Below, piece by piece: positions 15,358 through 26,977 of a stretch of DNA of 50,086 bases. The notes beneath the pieces were generated by a model. It worked only from the letters and a program-made list of their open reading frames with translations, had not been told where the DNA came from and did not search any database. The stretch lies in contig KQ482011.1 of NCBI GenBank assembly GCA_001430745.1, positions 196,192-246,277 of the forward strand, written 5' to 3'. Numbering within the stretch: the first letter of the stretch is position 1; every line of letters begins with the position of its first letter. Position numbers and translations under genes: made by a program. This DNA comes from Auxenochlorella pyrenoidosa. Taxonomy: Eukaryota; Chlorophyta; Trebouxiophyceae; Chlorellales; Chlorellaceae.

Positions 15358-17776
15358 ATGCAGCTGTTCCGCGCCATTCTGCATGCCCGTGCCCGCCGGG
15401 CGCACGGCTATGGCACCCCCCCGGAGGAGCAGGAGCGTTCGGCCCTGGCGGTCTACCTGCTCTCCAGCCTGCTGGCCGCTGTCATGTCAGTCTTTGGCAA
15501 GCTGTGCTCCGCCGCGGGCGTGCACTTCTTCACCCTCGTGGCGGCCCGCAGCGGCGTGCTGTGCCTGCTCCTCGTGCCGCTGCTGGTGAAGCACCGGGTC
15601 AACCCCTTTGCCATCAACGAGGCGTGAGTGGGTGCAATGGCTGGAGAAGAGGGGGCGGGGCTGCCTGGCTCTGGTGCAGCACGAAGCAAGAAGGCAACCC
15701 CTTCCTTTTCTGGCTGCCTTGTTGCCGCCTGGGCGGCTCTGCAGGCAGTGCAGGATCCTCCAGAGCAGCTCTGCTGCTGCCTGCAGTTGGATCACCCCGC
15801 CGCCCCTGCCGCCCCTGCCCTGTCTGCAGCTTCCCCCTGCTGCTTCTCCGCGGCTTCTTTGGCTTCTCCTCCCTCAGCCTGTGGTACCTCTCCATGAGCC
15901 TGCTGCCCCTGTCGGACGCAAACGCGCTGTCCTTTGTGTCCCCCGTCTGCGTGGCCCTGCTGGCGCCGTTGCTGCTGGGCGAGGCAACCCCACGCGGTGC
16001 GCCGGCAGCTGCAGTGCCATTGGCCTGGTGCCCTGTCAGGGCGCTTCGTAGGCGCAGGAGGAGGGGCTCAGCCAGGCTGGTTGGCGCTGCCTCCACGAGA
16101 AGCGTTCGTAGCAGTCCAAGTGAAGACTCGCCTGCCGGCCTCCCGCCTGCTGTCCACTGACTGCAGCCGTGTACGTGTCGCTGCCGGCCTGCCTGGTGGG
16201 CATGCTGATGGTGGCGCAGCCCACGTGGCTCTTTGGCGCCGCTGCCGGGCAGACCAGCACACTGGGCGTGCTGGCGGGCATATTGCAGGTGAGAGGGCTG
16301 GGCGACGATGGCACGTGCATTCATGATTGCAAATGCAGCAATGTTCTTCAATGCTGGGTGGCTGCGCGTGCCCTGGGGACCACAGCAGGCTCGGCATGCT
16401 GACATGGCACTCGCCCTGCCGCTGCACGCCTGCAGGCCCTGCTCAGCTGCGGCTCCAAGATCACCATCCGAGCCTTGAACAAGCACAAGGCAAGGGGCCC
16501 GCTGCCTGGCTCCTCGGATGTCTTGTCAGCACTGCACGGCTGCCCTTGGTCCCTCGGTGCTCCCCTGGATCAGCTTCAAGTTGAGACCCTCAGCTTCTCA
16601 CCCCCACCTCCCCACTCTTTCCATCCACAGGAGCCGCTGGAGTGCATCCTGTTCTCCATGGGGTTCATCTCCACAGTGGGGGCGGCGGTGGGCTGCCTGG
16701 AGCTGCCCGGCATCCAGTTTGCGCCGCCGCGGGTGGCGGCCGGGTGGGCCCACCTGGCGGCGACCTGCCTGATGGCGCTGCTGGTTCAGGTGAGGCAGTG
16801 GAGGAGCCATTTAGTCAGTTGAACTGCAGAATGGGCGCATTGCACGGTTGGCTTGCTTGGGGAGATGCCGCTGGACAGGTAGGCACCGCCATTCTGCCGC
16901 GCGTACTGTTACGCCTGCAGTCACCAGAACCCCTCCCCTGCCCCGCCCTGCTGGCAGGCCATGTTCACGGCCTCGATGCGCAAGATCAACGCTGCCAAGG
17001 CCGCCTCCCTGGACTACCTCTCCCTGCTCTACACCCTGCTGGCCGATGGACTGGTCTTCCACAAGCTGCCAAACGGGCTGTCGCTGGCGGGCGCCGGCGT
17101 CATCACCGCCGCCAGCCTGGGCTCCCTGCTGTGGGCTGCGCGCGCGCCGTCAGGGGTGGGGCGGGAGCCTGGCTCGCCGGCAGCGGCCGGGGCAGCCTTG
17201 CCGCAGGAGTACAAAAGGGAGTTCTACCTCGGCTCTGGCTCCAGCCACGGCCCCGGCAAGCACAAGCGGGCGGCAGGTGCCGCCGGGGCGCTGTGCCATG
17301 GGGGCGGCAGCAGCAGCAGCAGCAGCGAGGGCGAGGCAGTGTCGCTCATCAAGGCGGTGGCAGCTGGGGCAGGCTGGGCAGAGGCAGAGCGCAGCGCCGC
17401 AAGCAGGACAGCATCAACTGCCGGGCTTGCTGGCGGGCAGGACGCTGGGCATGTGGTCGTGCCCGCAGGCGCAAGCGGCGCAGATGCCGGCGCTGCTCAC
17501 GCTGCCGCCAAGCTGGCGCTGGCCAGCTGCCTCACCGACAGCAGCAAGAGCTGGCGGCTTGGCACGGAGCTCGATGCGGCGGCTGCAGATGCCGCCGCCG
17601 AGGGCTGCCTGAAGGGCATGGGCAACCCGGACGGCTGCACCTGCGGCTTCTCCGCCGCTGCTGGCTCTGGCAACTGCAGTGGCCTGCCAGAGCTGCAGGC
17701 TGTGGTGGCTGCTGTGGCGGCTGGCACGCGCACCAGCACAGAAAAGGAGCAGGCGCTGGCGGCGGCGGGCAAGTGA
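15358..17776 (+). CDS. EamA/DMT-superfamily membrane transporter with long low-complexity tail
   Basis: Ten-helix drug/metabolite-transporter type protein built from two EamA repeats, probably moving a small metabolite; substrate and membrane are unknown. Exons: 15358-15623, 15830-15996, 16167-16288, 16436-16489, 16631-16789 and 16958-17776 (1587 nt, 528 aa), all in phase. The first repeat carries FTLVAARSGVLCLLLVPLL and the family-typical run LPLSDANALSFVSPVCVALL ending in GE (about residue 140). The second repeat runs from about 150 to 317 and includes IRALNKHKEPLECILFSMGF. Intron 4 has a GC donor (AAG|GCAAGG at 16490). Residues 318-528 form a hydrophilic Ala/Gly/Ser-rich tail absent from typical EamA proteins and probably on the cytosolic side. 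Resembles SLC35G-like members, but I cannot assign further. Confidence 0.87.
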
Positions 17777-18310
17777 TGGGCCCGCGGCCCGGGCTGAGCG
17801 CTGCAAGGCTCTTATTGAAGGCCAGCATGAAAGCACAAGGGGTGCAGCCAGACGACCAGAGTGGCATGCTCTGACTGGGACTGGGCAGATAGAGGCTAGG
17901 CACACAGTCTATCACCGCCTTTGCACACCAGCATTAAAATGCTCCTCCATCCACCCGTCGGCCCGAGCATCCCTGCTCACGATTGAACCTCTCTTGTTGT
18001 TTCCCCTTGGTTGAACCGCACCTGACCTGAGCCGTTGAAAATGACCCAGACTCCCCACCCCTTCTTGCCGCTTCTTGCCGTGCCCTTGCCACTGCAGTCT
18101 CATCTGTTACATCAGACAGTCTGCACAGCTCTGAGTTAAAAGCTGCCTGAGCTATGGTACAAATAGGGATATCTGCGTTCCTGCTGGTCTGCCTCACTGC
18201 TGCATTGCCGCTCAATCTTGCACATGTAGTTAAGCACCACCTGCCGCCGCTGTGCCTGCTGCCATCGCGCCTGCCTGCCTGCCTGCCTGCCCAGCTGCCC
18301 GACTGGCCGT
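17777..18310. other. convergent intergenic region
   Basis: 0.5 kb between the stops of a plus-strand and a minus-strand gene. It holds both 3' UTRs and is relatively AT-rich around 17930-18180. A short tandem tetramer (cctg) run lies at 18267-18290. No gene seen. Confidence 0.6.
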
Positions 18311-21300
18311 CTAGTCTGCGTGCGCGCTGGTCCACACCTTCTCTGACCGGCGGTGGGCCTCCTCGCTGTCGGGCGCCCCCAGCACCGAACCGTCATCTTC
18401 CATGGGCAGCGCCGCTGCAAACCTGCCCATCTGCGGTCCAGGTGCGGAAGCAGGGAGGGGAGCGAGAACGCTTTGGAGATGGAACGATGAGCGGACATAC
18501 CAGCGTGACATGTCAAGGGCGCAGCAGGGGCGCCAAATATGTGCCAGGCATGGACGCACGCATGCTCCCTGCAGCTGCCCACCTGGAACTGTCTCAGGCG
18601 CTCCTTTAGCACCTCAATCGGCCTGCAGTCTGCCTGCAGCTCTGCCTGCAGCTCTGCGTCCACCGCCGCCACTATCAGTGCCTGCGCCTCAGCCATCTGC
18701 AGCGGCAGGGTGGTTGGCAGGGCGAGGCGAGGCGGTGAGCCAGGTTGCCATGAATTGACATGCCTTTGCAGGCAGTGCCGGAGTTGCTGGTGCTGCTTGA
18801 ACCTTGCTGTCAAAGGATTTCAGTGTCTTTGCCAGCGCCTGTAGCAGCCGCATGTCGGATGCTCACCTTCTCAAGAGCGGCAGCAAGCTTCTCGGGCAGC
18901 GGGGTGCCTGATGCCAGCAGCTCGTTGGACAGGGTGACCAGTTGCTCCTGTTGCTCAAATCGCGCCTTGATGATGGCTTCTGCTGTGGCACGGCACTTCT
19001 CCAGCGCCGCACGCTGAGGGCTGCGCAGCACGAAGCTGCGCAGGGCCAGGCCCTCCAGCTTGAAGAAGGTGGACAGGAACTCGTCTGCGGAGAGGAAGGG
19101 CCAGCAGGGGCACGCGGTTTGCAATGCGTGGAGGCTGGTGGGCAGCTGAACATGAACGGCGGACAGTCGAGACATCAATCTGCCCGGTCTGGCTGCCCCT
19201 GCATGCCCCTGCGGCTGACATTGTCAGCTCGCTGGCCCTGCATGCACGCCCGCCGATCTGCTTCCCTAATCCCAACCTGCCGCTGCCAAAACCTCCTCAC
19301 CAGTCACTGCCTCCATCAGCACGGCGTACTGATCCTGCAGGGCGGGGTCCATCAGGTCAAGGCCAGCCTCCACCGCAAGCGCCACCACCTTGAGTTGCAT
19401 GCCCAGGCGCTGGAAACGCGCCACAGGCAGGAGCTCAGACACCAGGTCCGCAAACAGCCGCTCCATCTACAGAGGGGCGTGGGATGAAGACGTTGCAACA
19501 CTGACTGGGTGGCAGGCGCGTAGCATGCAGCTGTCTGGCAGGCTGGGAGCAAATTTGGAGCGGCAGGCCCAGTGTTTGGGATCGTGTCGGACCTGGGTGG
19601 TGGTAGTCGGCCCCACTGCCGGCAACCCTGTATCCCTACTAGCGCCACTTGCACTGCAGAACACACCTCGGGCATGCGCTCAGTGTTGTCTGCCCCCGTG
19701 TGCATCTGTACGCGGGCCACGTGGGGCGCCGCCGTAAAGAAGTGCTTGGACAGCAGGGCGCGCTCCACCAGCAGGCGTTCCTTCAGGGGGGCTGCAGGGG
19801 CAGGCGAGGCAAGCTCGAGGGGCTGAGGACGCCCGCTAGTGCGGCCCTGGCCAAACTGCGTGTTCAAATGCCTACAATTCCAAAGCTCTTTCCAGCCTTC
19901 CCACAGGTGCAGGCCTGCCTTCTCCGGCCTACCCTCCACAATCCTGTCGTAGAAGCTGTCATCGGTTAGCCCAACACACATGTCCAGCACAGCGGCCTCA
20001 TCCTCGCTTAGCTCCTCCTGTGAGCAAAGGCGCATGTGTTTTCGAGGGATGGCGGTGAAATGCACCACTTGCAATAACTGCCCTGCCGAACAAGACAAGA
20101 CACTATTGGCTGCCGGGGCTGCCTGCCATACATGCAGTCCAGTTCAGGGATTGTCAGGTCAAGCTGCCACCACTCCATCTAGAGGCAGGGCCTCACCCGC
20201 ATGCGCTGTTGCAGCTTGCCCAGCTGGCCATGCATCCAGCGGCCGGCCACAGCCCAGGCGCGGCTGGTGTCCAACAGCTTGCCCAAGTCAAGCACCGCCT
20301 CGATGTCCAGGTCCCCCGGCACTGCGCACAGATGCAAGTGGAGGTGGAAAGGAAGAAAGGTGTAGAAGGCACATCAGAGGCGGTGCTTTTGCAGGTGGCC
20401 AGCCATGCTCTGCACAGGTTCGTGTTTCAAACTCCAATGCTCGGGCTGCAATCTTGGCTTTTGCACTGCCGCTGTGTCCTATTAACAGGGCTACCCCGCG
20501 CCCATGTAGACGTGCACTCACCATTCCTGCAGGCCTCCAAAAGCATGGCGCGGTGCTTGGCCAGAAAGGCGTCCACTGCGTCCATGTGCCCAACGAGCTG
20601 CACCAGCACAAGCGGCAGGCCCTCCACCTGCATGGCAGAGGGGCCGCGGAGGAGGGCAACCCACTGGACAGGAGAAGTAGTAACGGAGCCGTCACTTCGC
20701 GGACTTGTGCCTGCCATGAAGGCATAGACAGCCACTTTTGCAGATAAACAGGAAGGAGCACTGCGCACTGGCAGTGCCCTCAAAGAAAGCACAGCTGAGC
20801 AGCACAGCGAGCAGGCTCACATAGGGTTGGGCAGCATCCACGGCCTCAACGCAGCGGATGGCGGTCATGCCCAGGGCGGCAGTGACCATGGTCAGGGTGT
20901 AAGGGTCAAGCCGGGCTGCCAGCTGAGCCTGTGCGCCGTCGTCCTTGATCAGCTCGTCCGCAACATCCTCTAGGAACTCGCAGCGGACATATGGGCCCAG
21001 CAACACGTGGTGGATGGTCTTGAGCTGCATGAGGTGCAGGGGACAGGCTAAGATGCAGTGAGCAAGCAAAATTAAGCCAAGCTGCCAGGTGTGTGGCAGC
21101 ATGTAGGCTGTGCGCAGACCATTACGCCGGGCAGTGCTGTGGTTGATGTGGCAGATAGCCGGCAGCAGGCACACTCACAGTAACTGGGACCAGAGCCCAG
21201 CAGCAGGTGGGGAGGCACATCCCTTGACAGCACGCCCCCTGGCAAGTTGGCTAAACCCTCCACTGCCGTTGCCCTCTTGCCTGGTTGCCTATGCGCTGCC

Positions 21301-22175
21301 CTGCCTGGTCCAGCCCGCGCAGCTGGATGGTGGAGACCGTAGGGATGATGAGACCGTCCTGGGCGAGCAGCTGGCGATCAAGCGCCTGCAGGCAGGCGGC
21401 AAGGTGGAGGTGCGCTGGGCAGGAGTGGGGGAGCTGTCAGGCAGGCAATGCAGTGCCTGCTCAGGAGGAGTGCAGCGTGCACCTGCAATGCATGCACCGG
21501 CAAGCCCACACATCACGATGCAAGTTATGCTGCAGGGAAACAGAACACTGTCATCCAGCCTCAGCCCAGCATCACCTCGATCGCTTCTGCCACTCCCTGC
21601 GAGGCAAAGGCCAGCGCGTTGCCGGCCACCATGATGGTGCACTCGTGGCGCGAAGCAGTTCGAATGATGCGCTCGTAGGCGCTGCATGCCTGTAGGTGGC
21701 CCCGCAGCATCTCGCCCACGTGCTCCATGTGCTCAAACGCCTCTGCCGCCAGCTTCTGAAGGGGTGACCGAGGATTTGGAAGGAGGATAAACAGGTTTCT
21801 GGGGGAAAGGAGCCGCACAAGGGCCTTTGACGGGCTGGGCAGTCTGCAGCAGTGTCGGGGTCATGATGGATCAGAGGTGCGGAGCAATGAGACAGGCGAA
21901 GGCAGTAAGGACCTGGATGGACAACAGCTCCCACACATGTCCCAGCAGGCAGATCAGTGCTCACATCAGTGCCCTCCTCGGATAGGTCCAGCACCTGCCC
22001 CAGCTTCAGCGCCTGGGTCAGCGCATCCTCGGCACGCTCGCGGGGCGTCTGGGCAAGCAGAGCGGTGGCGGCGGGTGGCGCTGCGGAAATGGTGGCAGGC
22101 TGCACCGAGGCCTTCACACCCAGCTTGCCGGGTACGACTGGCGTTGCAGAGGGGATGGTCGAGTCAGAGGACGTC
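18311..22175 (-). CDS. uncharacterised alpha-helical protein (N-terminus unresolved)
   Basis: I do not recognise the family. Twelve exons join in phase: 22175-21965, 21755-21576, 21385-21281, 21024-20821, 20663-20522, 20321-20197, 20017-19933, 19791-19667, 19466-19301, 19084-18867, 18696-18583 and 18430-18311 (stop TAG), about 598 codons. The protein is soluble, almost wholly helical, and rich in Leu/Ala/Glu, with no signal peptide, membrane span or metal site. Stretches include DAVDAFLAKHRAMLLEACRN, LKERLLVERALLSKHFFTAA and ARFEQQEQLVTLSNELL. It ends in an acidic, hydrophilic tail. The exon ending at 21281 uses a GC donor (CAG|GCAAGA); the paralogous fragment near 25800 has CAG|GTAAGA. The first exon needs two leftover bases that I could not locate upstream. 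A further conserved coding block (RAAKVRRALDVQGHL, minus, near 22560-22620) may belong to the N-terminus. Confidence 0.72.
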
Positions 22176-23394
22176 CTGCGGCAGGTGGGTGGCAGATGGG
22201 TGCTGCAGGACTCATGAGGCTGGGGCGGTTGTCAAGCAGGCAGCTGTCATCCACTGCTGCACGTCAATCCCTTCACAGCCGTGCGGCTGATTGAGCAGGC
22301 AACTGCCATGCATGCTGCACATCAACTCCTTCATGCCAGCAACCCACCTTGGCTGACAAGCGGCACTTCAACAGCTTGCAGGGCACGTCAAAGCCGCCTG
22401 CAGGCAGGTGCAGGAGGTGAGGGCCACATGAAGCATCAGGGAGTGCTAAAGACAAAGTGCAAGCTGCAGCGATGGGGCAGCAGAGTGGAGGGTGGCGGTG
22501 CAACCGCTGCTGCAACGGCTGCCACCGGCGCCGGCAGACGGCGGCGCCGTCACGCCCACCAGATGCCCCTGCACGTCCAGCGCCCTCCTGACCTTTGCAG
22601 CACGACTTGAGGCGCTGCCTCGTTCAGCTGCAAGGGCCAAGGTTCAGGGGCCAGGAGGGCGTGAGGGCCAAACGAGGGGCAGGCTGCAGCTGGCGAATAC
22701 AGGGCTGCCAGGATGGCTGGAGCTGGCAGAAAGGACGCCTGTCCAGCGGCAGTCGACGTTGCAGGGCCCCCGCACTCACTTCGCTCCTGCCTCCAGCTGA
22801 AGTTACCCCCGAGGGCTGCCGCTGGATATTGAGGGCCACGGCAAGGCCACGGCAAGAAAAGGAGGGAAGTAGTGCTACTTGCTAGCACTTGTCTTCCAAC
22901 TGCCTCAAACCGAGCTTTCCTCCCTTGTTAACTGCCGAAATGAGCCACCTCCGTTGTCGTGTTTTCATCCACAGAACGGAGAGTGGGTTTCATGTCGCTG
23001 GACAGCCACAACAGCGAAGGAACCGGGCTAGGTGCTGGGCCCGCTAAGCTCTGCCGCCACCGAGTTCTGCGGTCGCCATCTGTTCATTTACAGCAGCCCC
23101 GCTGCGGTGCCACAGGCAAAATGACTGATGCATTTGATTAGACTCTGCATTGAACCAGGCATTGAAGGATGCTGCAGACCATAGAACGAGACAAGGGGTT
23201 CAACCTAACGTGCCACACCCTGGCACAACCGCCAAACGTGGCTGGCAGCTGAGCGACCAGGAAGACGAGCAGGCACTCTGCCCCGAGGGATGATGGGCGC
23301 GGCGGCATGGGCGGGCCAGCCCCGCATGAGCTGGCGCCGCCACTGGAATCCCTTGTGGCGAAACTTTGATGGATGAATAGCACAAATCCTTAAA
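22176..23394 (-). other. upstream part of the helical-protein gene and its promoter
   Basis: Two candidate N-terminal exons lie here on the minus strand: GGFDVPCKLLKCRLSAK, with acceptor and GTGGGT donor (about 22400-22350), and RAAKVRRALDVQGHL (about 22620-22560). I could not join them in phase with the exon at 22175. From 22850 to 23394 the sequence is GC-poorer, shows no coding signal, and closely resembles 28000-28490 in the second copy, so it is probably promoter and 5' UTR. Confidence 0.45.
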
Positions 23395-24240
23395 ATGCTG
23401 GAAGCCTGCTGCAAGAGCGGACATAGCATTCAGGAAGGAAGCCAGACCGTGGTGCCGCCACCGCTCTTGCATGTGACGCTTGCCCGCTGCTGCTTGGCAA
23501 CCCACGTAAAACCCACCTTCCTGCTTCTTCCTGCAAGCGACACGGCCTGCTCAGCATGCAGTGCTACACGCCTTCCCCCACGTTTGGCCCGCAAACCCAT
23601 GGTCGCCGCTGCCATACCCACAGTTGCCGCCGCTCACCCCAGGTGCGCTGATGGACTGTGCAGTGACGGTGCTGCGCGTGCGGTGGGGGGTGGATGGCAG
23701 CGTGCTGGACAGGGGCATCCCAATGCAGGATGTGAGATGCGCAGCCCGCATGCGTGGCCATCTCTGGGGTGGGCGCAGGAGTACCTGCGGACGGCGGCGG
23801 CAGAGCTGGCCAGCTGGCCCGCTGCCATCTGCCTGCTTTGGTTCATTGAGCCAGGTGGCAGGCTTTGTGCACGGACAAAGAGTGGGTTGGGAACAAGCGC
23901 GTTTCGCCGGCTGCCTCCAGCTGCCCACACGCAACCGACACTGAAGACGGCGGCCCCCATGACGCCATCGCTCGTACCGCTCAGGCATTTGCTGCTGGCT
24001 GCCATTGACTGCTTGGCAGGCCACATGCAACCTCGCTTCCTGCTCCTTCCTGCAGGCAACCAGTGGCCTGCTGTGCCCCAAGCCTGGCTTCAGCGGGCTT
24101 TATTGTTTGCTAGTGCTGGCGTACTGCGTCCCGTCCCATCCTGCTTGCATGCTCTGCTTGCGTGTGCCTTGCAGGTGTTGTGAATGTGTAAAGCATTGCC
24201 ATCAAACGAAATTGGGGCCAGTGTGACAGGTCGAGAGTGC
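23395..24240. other. no confident gene; upstream flank of duplication unit 1
   Basis: Plus-strand frames are open for up to 260 codons but show only Ala/Pro/Cys/Arg-biased shadow composition, no splice-phase support and no recognised motif. Parts (23440-23900) align with 28540-28880 in the second unit, yet the reading frames are not conserved between the two. That argues against coding. Confidence 0.5.
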
Positions 24241-24795
24241 AGCAGGTCGCCAGGCAGATGGCATGTAGAGTCTCAGCAGGTGCCGACCTGAGAGCCCTGT
24301 CAGGCGCTCCTCCAGCACTTCAGTCTCTTCGCCTGCACTTCTGCGTCCACAGCTGTGCAGCCGCAGCCATCTGCAGCAGCAGGATGGTGGGGAGGGCGAG
24401 GCAAGGTGGAAGGCCACTTCGCCATGAATGGCAACAAGCTGCCGCCCTCAAGCCGCTGCTTGGAGGGAAGCATCATCAACATGCCATTGCAGGCAGTGCC
24501 GGAGTCGCAACGCATGACACGCTGGCGCTGCCTGCACCCTGCTGTCAAGAATTCGAGTGTCAACAGAGCCGCAGTGGCATGCCCAGTGCTCACCTTCTTG
24601 CGGGTGGCAGCCAGCTTCTCGGGCAGCGGGGCGCCCGCCGCCAGGCAGCTGGAAGGCCAGGGCGGCCTGTCTACAGCCGTTGTCAGGAGGACAGCGTCTA
24701 GGCAAGCTGGTCGACCCCCGCGACGCCAGACAGGAGAGGCCCTGCACCTTTAGGCGTGCACTCACCAATCTTGGTGACCTTCCGCAGCATGGTGC

Positions 24796-24956
24796 GATGC
24801 TTGGCCAGGAAGGCGGTCAGCGCGTCCAAGTGCGCTGACACCAGCATCACCAGAAAAGACAGGGGCCCCTCTGCCATGCAGGTGGGGGGCCCTGTCTTTG
24901 TGGTGATGGCAGTGTCAGCGCACATGGACGCGCTGACCGCCTTCTAGGCCAAGCAC
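24796..24956. repeat. inverted repeat 1 (exon DALTAFLAKHR)
   Basis: Left arm about 24796-24868 and right arm about 24886-24956, near-perfect inverted copies with a loop of about 17 nt. The left arm carries the exon on the minus strand. The right arm carries the same peptide (SAHMDALTAF) on the plus strand, followed by a stop. Confidence 0.88.
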
Positions 24957-25282
24957 ACAGAGGGGCCGCGGTGGAGGGGCCCCAGCCGACAGGGCTGCAT
25001 TGGGAAGAGGCGGTGATGGAGCAGTCAATCGTCGACATTCGCCTGCGCTGGAGACACAGGCAGGCATGCATGCCGACAACCAGGCACTGCCTGCTGGCAG
25101 CAGCACTGCGCACGTGGCACCACCCCCAAAGAAAAAGCAGCGGGGCTGCGCAACAAGCAGGCTTACATGGTAGGGGTGGGCGGCGTGCACTGTCTGGGCG
25201 CAGCGGATGGCGGTGATGCCCACGGAGGCGGTCAGCTTCATCACGGTTGCCGGATCCAACCGGGCTGCTGGTGCGACCTGCG

Positions 25283-25531
25283 TGCCATTGTCCTGCAGCA
25301 GCTTGTCAGCCAGACTCTCGTGGAAATCTGGGTCGGAGCTGACCGTGGGACCCAGCAGCACATATGAAATGGCCGTCAGCTGCATGAGGGCAGGAGGTCT
25401 CAGGAGGGCAGGAGGTCTCAGGGGTTGAAGCACATGCACACCGTGCTGCTGGGTCCCCCTGGCAGCTCCGACGCAGGTTTCCACCAGTGTATGGCACATA
25501 AGCTGCTGCAGGAAAATGACGCGAGCTCCCG
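25283..25531. repeat. inverted repeat 2 (exon VLLGP...KLLQ)
   Basis: The left arm about 25283-25362 encodes YVLLGPTVSSDPDFHESLAD on the minus strand. The right arm about 25437-25531 encodes TVLLGPPGSSDAGFHQCMAH on the plus strand. The spacer of about 75 nt holds a duplicated GGGCAGGAGGTCTCAGG unit. Confidence 0.82.
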
Positions 25532-26069
25532 CACACCTCTAGAGCGGCTCCCAACATGCAGTGAGCAAGCAGAATCAGGCCGGTCTGCCAAGTGTGTGGC
25601 AGCATGCAGGCTGCGGGCAGGAAGGCCATTGCGAGCCGAGCTTTGGCTGATGTGGCAGATGGCCGGCTGCAGGCACACCCACAGCAACTGGGGCCAAAGC
25701 ACAGCAGCAGGTGGGCAGGCGCATCCACTGGCAGAACGCCCCCCGCGTGGCACACTCTCGACTGAACCCTCGTCCACGCTCGGCAGTTCCCCTTCTTACC
25801 TGGTCGCCCATGCGCCGCACTGCCTTGTCCAGCCCGCGCAGCTGGATGGTGATGGTCAGGGAGGAGGCTCCCCAGCCACCTGGGCGGCATGTGGGAAGAC
25901 GCAGTAACGGAGCTGTCGCATCGACGTAGTTCCTGTGCTGGATACACAGGCAGTCATGAAGGCTGACAACCAGGCAGCGCTTCACTGCGCACGCGGCGCC
26001 ACCCTGAGGGAGGTCGGCCGAGGGGCGCAACAAGCAGGCTCACATAGGGGTGCACGGACTGGGCGCAGC

Positions 26070-26297
26070 GGATGGCTATGATGCCAACGCAGGCCGTGAA
26101 CTTCATTAGGTTGGCGGGGTCCAGGCGAGCCGTCAGCGTGGCGTGCCCATCGTCTTCAGCAGCTCGTCAGCCAGAACCTTGAGCATCTGGTGGCTGACGA
26201 GCGGCTGAGAACACAGGGGAAGGCCACGTTGGCAGCTCGCCTGGACACCGTCAACCTCATGAAGTTCGCGGCCTCCGTGGGCATCACTGCCATCTGT
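26070..26297. repeat. inverted repeat 3 (exon LAARLD...GITAI)
   Basis: Arms of about 105 nt (26070-26176 and 26188-26297) with a loop of about 11 nt. The plus-strand arm reads TLAARLDTVNLMKFAASVGI, the counterpart of AQLAARLDPYTLTMVTAALG in the intact gene. The apex is ...GTCAGCCAG / CTGGTGGCTGAC.... Confidence 0.85.
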
Positions 26298-26603
26298 TGG
26301 CAGGTGTGCGGCAGAGGTGCGACTGTCGACAAGCCCGTTACTAAGCCCTGCAGCACCCATCTTGGCGTGGTGTCGACAGTCGCAGGGGGACAGGCTGGTG
26401 CGTCAGATCGAGCATGCACCTGGTATGCATGGCTGCCCTCAAACCGTGGTTGGCGCCCGGCACCAGCTCCGACAGTGGGCAGCGCGCGGCAGAGAGATCT
26501 TGGTGCACTTCAAGTGGACCGCCCCACCGCAATCTTGCGGTAAGGCCTCGTTCAATTGACAACAGCGAGCCCCCCGTGGCTGCGCCTCACCAGCTTGCTT
26601 GCC

Positions 26604-26749
26604 AGCGCCGCCACCTAGTCCTGCAGCACGGCACTGCTGGGCTTGAAGTTGAGGCCCCTCTGGGTGGCAGCCATCAGCGCCACCCAGCCAGAGGGGGCTC
26701 AACCTGAAACCCAGCAGAGCAGTGTTGCGCGACAAGTTGGCAGCCAGCA
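26604..26749. repeat. inverted repeat 4
   Basis: Left arm about 26604-26669 (containing CACTGCTGGGCTTGAAGTTG) and right arm about 26682-26749 (containing CAACCTGAAACCCAGCAG) are imperfect inverted copies with a short loop. On the minus strand the left arm reads RGLNFKPSSAVLQD, probably an exon of the family that I could not match in the intact gene. Confidence 0.72.
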
Positions 26750-26769
26750 GAGGTGAAGGCGAGGAAGCC

Positions 26770-26839
26770 CGGCTGAGCCTGGGCCTCGGAAAGGAAGAAA
26801 GAGACAAAAAAGCCCGGCTGAGCCTGGGCCTCAGACCAA
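26770..26839 (+). repeat. two-copy direct repeat
   Basis: AGCCCGGCTGAGCCTGGGCC occurs at about 26769 and 26811, separated by a purine-rich spacer (GGAAAGGAAGAAAGAGACAA). Confidence 0.75.
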
Positions 26840-26977
26840 GGAGGCCTCGGACCTCAGCTCAGATGAAGGAAGGAAGCAGGAGCCCTGCCTGGGCCTGGAC
26901 ACAGGGCATGAGCTGAGGACCAGACTCAAGCTCAAGCTCCCTTACTTCACCTGTGCCGAGGTCCGAAGCCTCCTCCT
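26839..26977. repeat. inverted repeat 5
   Basis: GGAGGCCTCGGACCTCAGCT (about 26839) pairs with the end of the stretch near 26977 (...GCCGAGGTCCGAAGCCTCC). Arms are about 40 nt, imperfect, and separated by about 50 nt. Confidence 0.65.

Noticed and set aside
23395..24183. Plus-strand 262-codon frame upstream of the helical-protein gene
   Set aside because: The frame is not conserved in the duplicated segment at 28.5 kb and has no recognisable domain or splice support.
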